Source: Ferruginibacter sp.
GTDB lineage: Bacteria; Bacteroidota; Bacteroidia; Chitinophagales; Chitinophagaceae
Assembly (NCBI GenBank): GCA_013141115.1
Contig: JABFRP010000002.1
Span: forward strand, 186,001-250,000
DNA: 64,000 bases
Direction of reading: 5' to 3'
Each line of letters starts with the position of its first letter. Position 1 is the stretch's first letter. Below the pieces are notes generated by a model. The model ran no database searches and had not been told where the DNA came from. It worked only from the letters and a program-made list of their open reading frames with translations. Of this stretch, positions 9,559 to 17,440 are shown piece by piece. The translations under genes were made by a program, and so were the position numbers.

Positions 9559-10659
9559 ATGAAGTACTTACTATTTGTAATTAATGTTTTAATGGCATTA
9601 ACATTGGCTGCACAAAACTGCAGCACCGAATTGCTGCTTCAAAAACCAGGTGTTTGGAAAGAAGGTATGAAAGGTTCGCAGGGAGGTACTGCCGCAGAAC
9701 TGCAAAAAGAAAAAAAGGTTATTGCTGCTATACACACTATGATCAAAAGTAAATATACTCCCACGGCTGTGGAAGCTAATTATCATGGTGCTTATAACCC
9801 CATCTATGCAAACATGGCGGGCAACAGTTACCACTACAGCATTATCCCGTTAAATTATTATTGCGATGGCAATACCATTAAAACTGCACATGAAACAGGC
9901 TCTTATTTTGAAATAGCTGCAAATCATTTTGAATCGCAGATTTATGATACTGCACAGGGCGACCGCTTACTGATGGAAGGGTTCAACGTAATGTATGATC
10001 TTCCGGTTTCAAAAGATGGTTATTGGTTCTTCAAAGAAATAAATGTTTCACTTGGCATGGGTGTAACAGGTAAAAGAGCCATGTGGCTTATCACTTATGA
10101 TGGTAAACTGCCTTATAGCTATGTGACCCGAAAAGAATTTTTAGAAAAAAGAATTAAAGCGTTAACCGTACAAAAGGAAATGGCTGCTGCCGGGTTTAAA
10201 GATGTGCTTAAAAACATTGAAACAGAAAAATCATTTAAAGAAAAAGAGTTTAAAAACGACCCGGCAAAAATGAGCCATTATATGAAAATGGATTATCTGC
10301 AAATGAAAGCCAGGTATGAAAAACTGCTGGCAGAAAACTACAGCAAATTTGTTCCCGCATTTACAAAAATTGCAAACCAGCTCCGTATGCCCGTAGATGA
10401 ACTTAACCTGCCTGCAACTGTAAAAGACGACCCCAATGATCACCTCTCGTATCTTTTTACCACTGATGATGATCCCTTTGGTAAAAATCTTATTAAACCC
10501 AATCCGGCTTATTTCAACAAAAAACTACCTAAATCAAGTCCGCAATTTTTTATGGTATATGTAAGGGCAAATGACAAAGAACCCATAGCCGCAAAATTTA
10601 TGGCAGATGTTATTAAAGCCGTGGACTTTAGTCTGCTAAAAAACATGCTGGGTAAATAA
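9559..10659 (+). CDS. Exported family A protein, short form
   Basis: A 366-aa protein with signal peptide MKYLLFVINVLMALTLAAQ. It has the family A core: SKYTPTAVEANYHG near residue 60, GKLPYSYVTRKEFLEKRIK near residue 185, a Lys/Glu-rich helical stretch (about 205-265), and PNPAYFNKKLPKSSPQFFMVYV near residue 315. It lacks the LamG-like domain found in the long members. Family B genes flank it on both sides (8122 and 10743), so the A and B families are interleaved here. The upstream gap holds a small inverted repeat (GTAAATA/TATTTAC, 9513-9536). No catalytic motif is evident. Confidence 0.8.
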   Translation: MKYLLFVINVLMALTLAAQNCSTELLLQKPGVWKEGMKGSQGGTAAELQKEKKVIAAIHTMIKSKYTPTAVEANYHGAYNPIYANMAGNSYHYSIIPLNYYCDGNTIKTAHETGSYFEIAANHFESQIYDTAQGDRLLMEGFNVMYDLPVSKDGYWFFKEINVSLGMGVTGKRAMWLITYDGKLPYSYVTRKEFLEKRIKALTVQKEMAAAGFKDVLKNIETEKSFKEKEFKNDPAKMSHYMKMDYLQMKARYEKLLAENYSKFVPAFTKIANQLRMPVDELNLPATVKDDPNDHLSYLFTTDDDPFGKNLIKPNPAYFNKKLPKSSPQFFMVYVRANDKEPIAAKFMADVIKAVDFSLLKNMLGK

Positions 10660-10677
10660 GGGTGCCTGTTTTTAAAA

Positions 10678-10697
10678 TTCCCTGTTTTACAGGATAG
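10678..10697 (+). promoter_or_regulatory. Operator-like inverted repeat, copy 2
   Basis: TTCCCTGTTTTACAGGATAG, with CCTGT/ACAGG arms. The A of AGGA (10694) lies 24 nt before a perfect TAnnTTTG element at 10718-10725. The spacing matches copies 1, 3 and 4. Confidence 0.6.
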
Positions 10698-10717
10698 AAA
10701 ACCAGTTACAGCACTCC

Positions 10718-10725
10718 TATTTTTG
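10718..10725 (+). promoter_or_regulatory. Bacteroidota -7 promoter element for the gene at 10743
   Basis: TATTTTTG fits the TAnnTTTG consensus and lies 17 nt before ATG 10743. It is supported by the operator-like repeat at constant distance upstream. Confidence 0.5.
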
Positions 10726-10742
10726 GTTAAGAAAATATAATT

Positions 10743-11765
10743 ATGAAAAAGATATTACTCCTTTGTATTGTTTGTACCACTGCGGTAATATCATTTGCGC
10801 AAAAAGAAACCTTTGATATTGTTACTTACACCCCGCCAAAAAAATGGAAAAAAGAAGTAACAGCAAACATAATCAGTTATACCATTATTAATAAACAAAC
10901 CAATAACTGGTGCCGCATTAATATTGTAAAAAGCACCATCAGCAAAGGAAGTATAGAACAGGATTTTGAAAGTGAATGGCAGGAACTTGTAGTAAAAAGT
11001 TATAGCCCTGCTGAAGCGCCGCAGCTAAATGAAGTACAGGAAGCAGAAGGATGGAAAATAAAAGCAGGTGGCGCAAAATTTATTTTTAATAATACCAATG
11101 CTATGGCTATGTTAACTACCATCAGCGGGTATGATCGTTGTGTAAGTATAGTAGCCACTACCAACGGCACCAGTTATTTAAAAGATATTGAAACATTACT
11201 TGCCTCTGTTGATCTGAAAAAAACAGCCATTATTCCGGCGCAAACTCCAACTACTAACAGCGATAATGCACAGCATCCTGCGGAAAATTCTATCATCGGT
11301 ACCTGGTGCATAAGTGCAAGCGACAACTCGAACTACAGAGTAAAAAACGGTGTGATGAGCACCATCTTCCGTCAATATACTTTCAAAGCAAATGGCACTT
11401 ACACTTGCAATATAAAAACTTTTGATCCGCTTATGAACTCTACTTTTTTAGGGAGAGAAAACGGCTCATTTCAAATCAATGGAAATAATCTCGCCATCAG
11501 TCCACAAAAAGCTGTGTTGGAAGAATGGAGTAAAAAAGGGGGAAGGGATGAGTGGGACAAATTATTAAAAACACAAAAGATAGCTCTTGAAAAAATAACC
11601 TATCAGTTTACCAAACAATATATTTCCGAAATAAGTGAATGGCAGCTTATTTTAAAAGCCAATAACCCAACCAAAAGAGATGGACCTTTCAACAATTACG
11701 ACAAAAATGCCTGGATATACATTATTTCATCACCCTCTCACCCCTTAATTAAATTACCCAATTAA
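10743..11765 (+). CDS. Exported family B protein with an exchanged C-terminal domain
   Basis: A 340-aa protein with signal peptide MKKILLLCIVCTTAVISFAQ. Residues about 20-165 are the family B N-terminal domain (KETFDIVTYTPPKKWKKE, NNWCRINIVKS, EQDFESEWQEL). They are very close to the gene at 13336, including the shared stretch MLTTISGYDRCVSIV. Instead of the usual NFDDGW...YFSC half, it has a shorter C-terminus from IIGTWCISASDNSNYRVKNG (about residue 185). That part reads as a lipocalin-like domain (FKANGTYTCNI, GSFQINGNNLAISP). It therefore looks like a domain exchange on a common N-terminal module. It is followed after 18 bp by another family B gene. Function is unknown. Confidence 0.8.
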   Translation: MKKILLLCIVCTTAVISFAQKETFDIVTYTPPKKWKKEVTANIISYTIINKQTNNWCRINIVKSTISKGSIEQDFESEWQELVVKSYSPAEAPQLNEVQEAEGWKIKAGGAKFIFNNTNAMAMLTTISGYDRCVSIVATTNGTSYLKDIETLLASVDLKKTAIIPAQTPTTNSDNAQHPAENSIIGTWCISASDNSNYRVKNGVMSTIFRQYTFKANGTYTCNIKTFDPLMNSTFLGRENGSFQINGNNLAISPQKAVLEEWSKKGGRDEWDKLLKTQKIALEKITYQFTKQYISEISEWQLILKANNPTKRDGPFNNYDKNAWIYIISSPSHPLIKLPN

Positions 11766-11783
11766 TAAAAATTTTATTAAAAT

Positions 11784-13190
11784 ATGACTATGAAATATTT
11801 ATTTAGCTTACTCTTATTTTTTGCTGTTGCAATATCTTTTGCGCAAAAACAAACTTTTGATTTAACTACTTACACGCCGCCCAAAGCATGGAAAAAGCAA
11901 ACCACTGCAAGTACCATTCAGTTTACAAAAGACGATGCAGCAAAAGGAACGTACTGCATTATTACATTGCTTAAAGCAATGCCCGCCACCGACAATGGAA
12001 AAGAAAATTTTGACCTGGCATGGACCTCCATTGTAAAAGAAATGGTAACCGTTGCCACCCCTCCGGAAATGCAACCATCCGCTACCGACGAGGGCTGGGA
12101 GGCACAAAGTGGCTATGCCCCGTTTGAAAAAGATGGCGACAAAGGCGTGGTGTTACTGGTTACTTCCAGCGGTTTTCAAAAAATGGTAAACATTATTATA
12201 CTTACCAATACCGATGTGTATGAAAAAGATATGACGGCATTTTTAGAATCGATCAGTTTTAAAAAACCTGCAGCTCAAAAACAAGTAACCGTTAATCAGC
12301 CTGCTGATAAACCAGTTGCAAAAAAAACTGAGCAACCTGTAAAACAAGCCGTTTCAAATGGTTTTGCATTTACCACTACCAATTTTGATGATGGATGGAC
12401 AAGCACGGCGCAGGAAGACTGGGTACAAACTACCAAAGGCATTGTAAAAGTGCTGATACATTACCCCAACAAAAAAGCAGATGAATACAATTCGGTTTTA
12501 TTGGATGGATTAAAAACTGCCTGGAATGTTTTAGTAGCACCAAGGTATAGCTCGGCAAGTAATTTTGAATTTAAGCCCATTCAAAGCTGGCAATCTATTG
12601 AATTTGCAGAAGCAGATATGGTAGAAACAAATGGCGGCCAAACAGTGCATGTGGTATTATTTAAAAAGAACTTTAGTGGTGGTGAAGGAAGGTATATAGA
12701 ATTTATAACAGCAAATAAAAGTGCTTTTGAACAGGAGTTTGGTGCCTACAGCAATGATGCATTTGCACCCATGTGGGATAAGATGGCCAATATGGCCTAC
12801 CGCAACAAATTTGCAGTGGCATTAACAGACCTTAACGGAAAATGGACGGATCGTTTTTCGGGCAACACCTATTATGCCAATATTTATACCGGCATGAGTG
12901 CGGGAATGAGTACCTACAGCTCCTCGCAATTTTTTGATTTTACTACTGCCAACCAAACCTATAAATGGGAAGTAGTAACGGCCAATTCGTATGGTGGTAC
13001 AACAGATTTCAACTCGGGCAAAGGTGCCGGCAGTTTTAAACTTTTAAATAACTGGCAAATTTATTTTTCAAAAATGGAAGGAAAGCCCAGAACCTATAAT
13101 GCCTATTTCTCTTGTGTAAAAGGAGCAAGGATATTATGGCTACAGGATGCCGGCTACGGCGGCTACAGTGCTTATGGCAAAAGCGATTAG
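11784..13190 (+). CDS. Exported family B protein, two-domain form
   Basis: A 468-aa protein; ATG 11784 or 11790 are both possible, each followed by a normal signal peptide (MKYLFSLLLFFAVAISFAQ). The N-terminal domain begins KQTFDLTTYTPPKAWKKQ and contains KGTYCIITLLK. A Lys/Pro/Gln-rich linker lies at about residues 165-190. The C-terminal half begins NGFAFTTTNFDDGWTSTAQEDW and includes NKFAVALTDLNGKWTDRFSG and YNAYFSCVKGARILWLQD. It lies 18 bp downstream of the gene at 10743 and is probably in the same transcript. It belongs to the same family as 8122, 13336 and 36394. Conserved Cys residues in both halves could form disulfides outside the cytoplasm (inference). Function is unknown. Confidence 0.8.
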   Translation: MTMKYLFSLLLFFAVAISFAQKQTFDLTTYTPPKAWKKQTTASTIQFTKDDAAKGTYCIITLLKAMPATDNGKENFDLAWTSIVKEMVTVATPPEMQPSATDEGWEAQSGYAPFEKDGDKGVVLLVTSSGFQKMVNIIILTNTDVYEKDMTAFLESISFKKPAAQKQVTVNQPADKPVAKKTEQPVKQAVSNGFAFTTTNFDDGWTSTAQEDWVQTTKGIVKVLIHYPNKKADEYNSVLLDGLKTAWNVLVAPRYSSASNFEFKPIQSWQSIEFAEADMVETNGGQTVHVVLFKKNFSGGEGRYIEFITANKSAFEQEFGAYSNDAFAPMWDKMANMAYRNKFAVALTDLNGKWTDRFSGNTYYANIYTGMSAGMSTYSSSQFFDFTTANQTYKWEVVTANSYGGTTDFNSGKGAGSFKLLNNWQIYFSKMEGKPRTYNAYFSCVKGARILWLQDAGYGGYSAYGKSD

Positions 13191-13267
13191 TTAAACTGGC
13201 TGAATACATGGCTAAAAAATATAACCGTGTATTCAATTTAGTTATGTACTGATAACAAAATGGTAAA

Positions 13268-13286
13268 AATCCTGCTTTTAAGGGAG
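13268..13286 (+). promoter_or_regulatory. Operator-like inverted repeat, copy 3
   Basis: AATCCTGCTTTTAAGGGAG. The A of GGGA (13285) lies 23 nt before a perfect TACATTTG (-7 type) at 13308-13315. The symmetry is weaker than in copies 1 and 2, but the layout is the same. Confidence 0.5.
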
Positions 13287-13307
13287 AACAAAAAACGATC
13301 ATTCAAA

Positions 13308-13315
13308 TACATTTG
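13308..13315 (+). promoter_or_regulatory. Bacteroidota -7 promoter element for the gene at 13336
   Basis: TACATTTG matches TAnnTTTG and lies 20 nt before ATG 13336. Confidence 0.5.
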
Positions 13316-13335
13316 TGTAATAAAAAACGCATACA

Positions 13336-14775
13336 ATGAAACAACTATTATTATGCTTTGTTTTTATAATACCGGCGATGGTAGCGTTATCACAAAAAGA
13401 AACTTACGACCTGGTTAGCTATACTCCTCCGGCCAAATGGAAAAAAGAGGCAAAAGAAAATATCATCAGTTATACCAACACCAATAAAAAAAATAGTACC
13501 TGGTGCAGGATAGGCATTGTAAAAAGTACGGCCAGCAAAGGCAGTATTGAGGCCGACTTTGAAAGTGAATGGCAGGAGCTGGTGGCAAAACCATACGGCA
13601 CCACAGATGCGCCACAGGCGAATGAGGTACTGGATACTGCCGGATGGAAAATAAAGGCCGGCGTGGGTAAATTCAGTTTTAATAACCGTGATGCGATGGC
13701 ACTGCTTACTACCATGAGCGGTTACAATCGTTGTGTAAGCGTTGTATCGCTTACCAACAGTCAGGACTATATAAAAGACATCCAGTCATTATTAACATCC
13801 ATCGATCTGAAAAAAATGAATGTTGCAGATCAGTCACCTATTTTAAATACAGGTGATAACAGCACCGGCATTGGCACCCAAAACCAAACAGTGCCTGCAA
13901 CAACATCAAACGACCTTGGGCCGGATAATACACAAAGAAAAGATGGCTTTGCTTTCAGCAGTACCAATTTCGACGATGGCTGGACCAGCATTGTGCAGGA
14001 AGACTGGGTGCAGGTAAACAAAAGAAGCATTAAAGTACTGCTCCACTATCCCAAAGAAGGCACCATTTTTCCTGCCGACCCCGATGTATTAACCACCGCA
14101 GCGTGGAATATTTTAGTAGCACCACGTTACAGCAATCTTAAAAATTATAAGACTGCCTACATCAGCACCTATAACAGGCCTTACCTGGGTATGGGATACG
14201 CCACCGAAAATAAAACCGGGAAAGAAGTATTTGTTGTACTTTTTAGACAGGGCGAAGGATGGATAGAATTTATTGCACCCGATAAAAACACGTTCATTCA
14301 GGAGTACAAGTTTGATCCGGAAACTATAAAATGGGATAGCAACAGTGACCTCATGAACCCGCTGGCAAACATGGCAGTTCATAACAAGTTTGCAGTAGCA
14401 GCTTCCGATTTTAAAGGAAAATGGACCAGTGATTTTACCGGCATACAACAATTGTATAACGTGTATACCGGCAACTATGCCGGCATGCACATGAACCAGT
14501 CGAATGAAGAATTTGTTTTTGGTAATGGCGGCAATTACAGCTGGAAATTACTGGTGGTGAACGGCATGGCGGGCAATGCGAAGTTTACTGAAGTAAAATC
14601 ATCCGGCAAATTATCCGTACCCAATAACTGGCAGGTGCATTTTACAAAAATTGAAACTGGTTCCAAAACCTATAATGCCTTCTGGTCGTGCATAAAAGGC
14701 GCAAGGATACTCAACCTGCTGGATGCACAATATCCGGGATCGGGTATTTATACAAAGTATGGTTTGGCTAAGTAA
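13336..14775 (+). CDS. Exported family B protein, two-domain form
   Basis: A 479-aa protein with signal peptide MKQLLLCFVFIIPAMVALSQ. The N-terminal domain begins KETYDLVSYTPPAKWKKEAK and contains STWCRIGIVKSTASKGS. A Thr/Asn-rich linker (about 165-200) leads to DGFAFSSTNFDDGWTSIVQE. The C-terminal half carries NKFAVAASDFKGKWTSDFTG and ends near YNAFWSCIKGARILNLLD; Trp replaces the Phe before the conserved Cys. It is closest to the genes at 10743 (first half) and 8122/11784 (second half). It has its own promoter-like sequence and operator-like repeat and is followed by family A gene 14835. Function is unknown. Confidence 0.8.
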   Translation: MKQLLLCFVFIIPAMVALSQKETYDLVSYTPPAKWKKEAKENIISYTNTNKKNSTWCRIGIVKSTASKGSIEADFESEWQELVAKPYGTTDAPQANEVLDTAGWKIKAGVGKFSFNNRDAMALLTTMSGYNRCVSVVSLTNSQDYIKDIQSLLTSIDLKKMNVADQSPILNTGDNSTGIGTQNQTVPATTSNDLGPDNTQRKDGFAFSSTNFDDGWTSIVQEDWVQVNKRSIKVLLHYPKEGTIFPADPDVLTTAAWNILVAPRYSNLKNYKTAYISTYNRPYLGMGYATENKTGKEVFVVLFRQGEGWIEFIAPDKNTFIQEYKFDPETIKWDSNSDLMNPLANMAVHNKFAVAASDFKGKWTSDFTGIQQLYNVYTGNYAGMHMNQSNEEFVFGNGGNYSWKLLVVNGMAGNAKFTEVKSSGKLSVPNNWQVHFTKIETGSKTYNAFWSCIKGARILNLLDAQYPGSGIYTKYGLAK

Positions 14776-14834
14776 CCCAATAGGCAATTACAGCTGCGGA
14801 AAGATCAATTTCAAAATACTCAAGCAATAAAATA

Positions 14835-16076
14835 ATGATAATACAGGCGATAAAAAATTTACTCATTTGCATAATCACTTGTTTGTTTATTGCCAAAACA
14901 GTAGTGGCACAACGCTGTACAAACGAAGATGACTTGGCAAAAATTACCGGCAAATTTGTTGACCACAATTGGACACCTGCAGCCGGTTATATCTCCGATT
15001 ATTCCACTGCAGAAAAAACAATGGCACTTAAAACCCAGGCTAACCTGGAAGCAATATGCAAAAAAAATTTTTTTGGAGATGGTTTTGTTGGTAAAGGAAG
15101 TTTTGGGTTTAAACAAGGCGATTACTTTAATACTCTTTTTTTAGGTACATACAATTACGATATTGGGTTTTACCAGCTTGAATGTATTAATGGCCAGTTA
15201 AAAACGGCACACGAATTTGGTACTAATCTTACTGTAACTGCCAATCCCGTTATCCATCCCAATCTTGAAGTGCCCATAAACAACCAGCAGGAAAAATTTA
15301 CTGTAAAAGGAACCCGTAAAGACCGGCCATTACCAATACCCCTGTTCCGTTATATTGTTTTTACTGATAAAAGTGAATTTGAAAAAACTAATACCGGCAC
15401 AGGTTATATAGATGGTAGCAAGCAATATCATGATGCCTACGATAAAAACCCCGACATTACCAGGAGCTGGTACATTACCCAACAAGGCACTACACTGTTT
15501 ACTGCAGTAACCCGTAAAGAATACCTGCAAAGCTTACTCCAATTTTATGAAATAGAAAAAGACCTGCTGGTACAACGACAGGAACAACTTTTAAAAATTG
15601 ACCGGGAAACCATTAAGCTCTACGAAAAAAACAAGGATGGAAAAGACAAAAAAGACTACCAATATTTTTCGGACAATATTGCAGCCTATGAAAAAGACAA
15701 AGCAAAAGCAATAAGCAGTTATACCACTAAAAAAAATACCGTAACCAACCTGCTGCTATCAAAACCCGAAAGCTGGCTACAGGAAGCTGCGGTACTTAAC
15801 CCAGAAGTAATGAAGAACAATTACCGGTGCGATGATAATGCCGCATACACAAAAACAGGTGCCCATACTTTTAATGATTTTTACGACAACCAAAAAGGCC
15901 TGATGATTTATAAATGGAACCCTGAAATTTTTAAACAGCAACCGGCCTGCAGCCCGGTATTTTTTAAAGTAAGTGTACGGTACAAAGAAGGTATTGATAT
16001 TTCCGAAGCCATCAAAGAATATTATACCAAAAATTTTGATTTTGCAGCCGTTAAAAAATTGTTGTACAAAAAATAA
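14835..16076 (+). CDS. Exported family A protein, short form
   Basis: A 413-aa protein with a hydrophobic N-terminus and signal peptidase-like site (LFIAKTVVAQ, about residue 26). Family A landmarks are HNWTPAAGYIS (near 50), TLFTAVTRKEYLQSLLQFYEIEK (near 225), a long Lys/Glu/Asp-rich helical segment (240-320), and the C-terminal WNPEIFKQQPACSPVFFKV (near 360). It ends with FDFAAVKKLLYKK, comparable to VDFSLLKNMLGK of the gene at 9559. There is no LamG-like domain. It is the last family A gene of the first cluster. Function is unknown. Confidence 0.8.
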   Translation: MIIQAIKNLLICIITCLFIAKTVVAQRCTNEDDLAKITGKFVDHNWTPAAGYISDYSTAEKTMALKTQANLEAICKKNFFGDGFVGKGSFGFKQGDYFNTLFLGTYNYDIGFYQLECINGQLKTAHEFGTNLTVTANPVIHPNLEVPINNQQEKFTVKGTRKDRPLPIPLFRYIVFTDKSEFEKTNTGTGYIDGSKQYHDAYDKNPDITRSWYITQQGTTLFTAVTRKEYLQSLLQFYEIEKDLLVQRQEQLLKIDRETIKLYEKNKDGKDKKDYQYFSDNIAAYEKDKAKAISSYTTKKNTVTNLLLSKPESWLQEAAVLNPEVMKNNYRCDDNAAYTKTGAHTFNDFYDNQKGLMIYKWNPEIFKQQPACSPVFFKVSVRYKEGIDISEAIKEYYTKNFDFAAVKKLLYKK

Positions 16077-16316
16077 ACTGCCAGATCAATTAACAGCTAA
16101 AACAAATTATAATACGTACAATTATTTTAGTATTACAGATGTTACCATTAGTATTGGCAGCACAAAAAAAGGCACTAGCGCCCGGCAGACAAAAGGCGAT
16201 GCTGCGATAAAATATTTTGAAAGCTGCATTAGTGTACTTTCTTTTAGCGCTGCCGCAAAAAGAATAGACCAGCTTGTAATTTTTAAACAATATTTTCTTA
16301 CTCAAAAAATAAATCA
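16077..16316. other. Intergenic gap, no gene recognised
   Basis: One + frame is open through the whole gap but has no recognisable protein pattern. The minus-strand frame is Cys/Phe/Ile-rich noise. I see no hairpin or repeat. It may be eroded coding sequence, but nothing supports a call. Confidence 0.3.
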
Positions 16317-16607
16317 ATGAAAAAAACACTAGCATTCTTCGGCTCTCTGCTGCTATTTACAGGGCTTAAGGCACAAACACCCTCCATTAAAAAAGAAACC
16401 CTTAAACCTGCAGCTGTTCAGCCCGGCATTAATGCCGATTCATTAAAAGCTATCAAGAATGGTACTACCATTAAACAAGCCGACAAAGTAACCAAGTACG
16501 ATAAAATAACTAAAATAACGGATAAGGTTTTAAAGATCGATCACATAAAGAAAACAAGTACGGCAGTTCCGTTTAAAGAAGCTGTTGCAAAACCTGACAA
16601 ACATTAA
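16317..16607 (+). CDS. Small exported Lys-rich protein
   Basis: A 96-aa protein with signal peptide MKKTLAFFGSLLLFTGLKAQ. The mature part of about 75 residues is hydrophilic, rich in Lys and Thr, and has repeated short units such as ADKVTKYDKITKITDKVLK. Its stop overlaps the ATG of the SET-domain gene by one base (TAATG at 16605-16609), so the two are probably translationally coupled. I do not recognise a family. A Lys-rich mature chain next to two SET-domain methyltransferase-like genes is suggestive, but the export signal argues against it being a cytoplasmic substrate. Confidence 0.6.
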   Translation: MKKTLAFFGSLLLFTGLKAQTPSIKKETLKPAAVQPGINADSLKAIKNGTTIKQADKVTKYDKITKITDKVLKIDHIKKTSTAVPFKEAVAKPDKH

Positions 16608-17032
16608 TGTTTCCTTTTTTCAAGCATACAAAAATCCATCAACCGGCCGGCGTTGTTATTAACGCCAGCAAACTGCATGGTAATGGTGTATTTGCACTAC
16701 AAGGGTTTAAACCCGGGGCTGTTATTGAAACAGCCCCGGTTATATTGATGGAACAGGCCGACAAAGATTTTTTACAAACCACCATGCTGTACAGTTATTA
16801 TTTTGTGGTGGGTGATAAAAATTTTCCGGTGGTGCTGGGCCTGGGCTACAGTTCGCTGTACAATCATTCGTACAGTGCCAATGCAGTGTACAGTATTTCA
16901 TTAAAAAATGCCAGCATAAAAATAACTGCCTGTAAAACCATTTGCTTCGGCGATGAAATTACATTGAACTACAATGGTAGCCCAGATGATGCAACACCTG
17001 TTTATTTTGCACCAGAAATTATAACGCCTTGA
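16607..17032 (+). CDS. SET-domain protein 1 (putative protein-lysine methyltransferase)
   Basis: A 141-aa stand-alone SET domain. Landmarks are KLHGNGVFALQGFKPGAVIE (the N-terminal SET strand, residues about 20-45), GLGYSSLYNHSYSANAVY (the NH motif that binds AdoMet, about 85-103), and CFGDEITLNYNG (about 115-126). SET proteins transfer a methyl group from S-adenosylmethionine to lysine; the bacterial substrate here is unknown. There is no signal peptide, so it is cytoplasmic. Its ATG overlaps the preceding stop by one base, and its TGA overlaps the TTG start of a second SET gene by three bases. The protein lacks an obvious post-SET cysteine cluster. Confidence 0.8.
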   Translation: MFPFFKHTKIHQPAGVVINASKLHGNGVFALQGFKPGAVIETAPVILMEQADKDFLQTTMLYSYYFVVGDKNFPVVLGLGYSSLYNHSYSANAVYSISLKNASIKITACKTICFGDEITLNYNGSPDDATPVYFAPEIITP

Positions 17033-17430
17033 AAAAACAATTATTCGTAAAAGAAATTAAAGGCAAAGGCCGTGGTGTTTTTTGCAAACAACTCATCAGC
17101 AAAGATGAAGCGTTTGAAGTATGCCCGGTGATCGTTATTCCAGCGTCGGATTACGATACCGTAAAAGCATCACGGTTAGTAGATTATTTTTTTAGTTTTA
17201 ATAAAGAAGAAAATACATTGGCTTTAGCGCTTGGCTTTGGTTCTTTATACAACCATGCTGTTAATTGCAATGCCGTATATTATTTAAACAGGGAAGAAAA
17301 AGTAATTACCTATTACGCATTGGAAGATATCCCTGCCGGCAAAGAGATATGTATTAACTATGCCGGCGAACACGGCCAGGAATTTAAAGAATGGTTTGAA
17401 AGCAGAAACATACAATACAAAGCGATATAG
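17029..17430 (+). CDS. SET-domain protein 2 (tandem paralogue, TTG start)
   Basis: A 133-aa SET domain starting at TTG 17029 inside the TGA region of SET gene 1 (TTGA overlap). This start puts KKQLFVKEIKGKGRGVFCKQ in the correct place at the domain N-terminus, and no ATG is available. It contains GFGSLYNHAVNCNAVYY (AdoMet-binding NH region) and IPAGKEICINYAGEHG. It is a diverged tandem copy of the preceding gene and reads on into a C-terminal QEFKEWFESRNIQ helix. The overlap implies coupled translation and perhaps a heterodimer (inference). It converges on the astacin gene with a 10-bp gap. Confidence 0.8.
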   Translation: MKKQLFVKEIKGKGRGVFCKQLISKDEAFEVCPVIVIPASDYDTVKASRLVDYFFSFNKEENTLALALGFGSLYNHAVNCNAVYYLNREEKVITYYALEDIPAGKEICINYAGEHGQEFKEWFESRNIQYKAI

Positions 17431-17440
17431 TTTACAACGC

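Noticed and set aside
16077..16316. Open frame between the 14835 gene and the small exported gene
   Set aside because: It mostly overlaps the end of a better-supported gene in another frame, has no start of its own after 16076, and shows no domain pattern.
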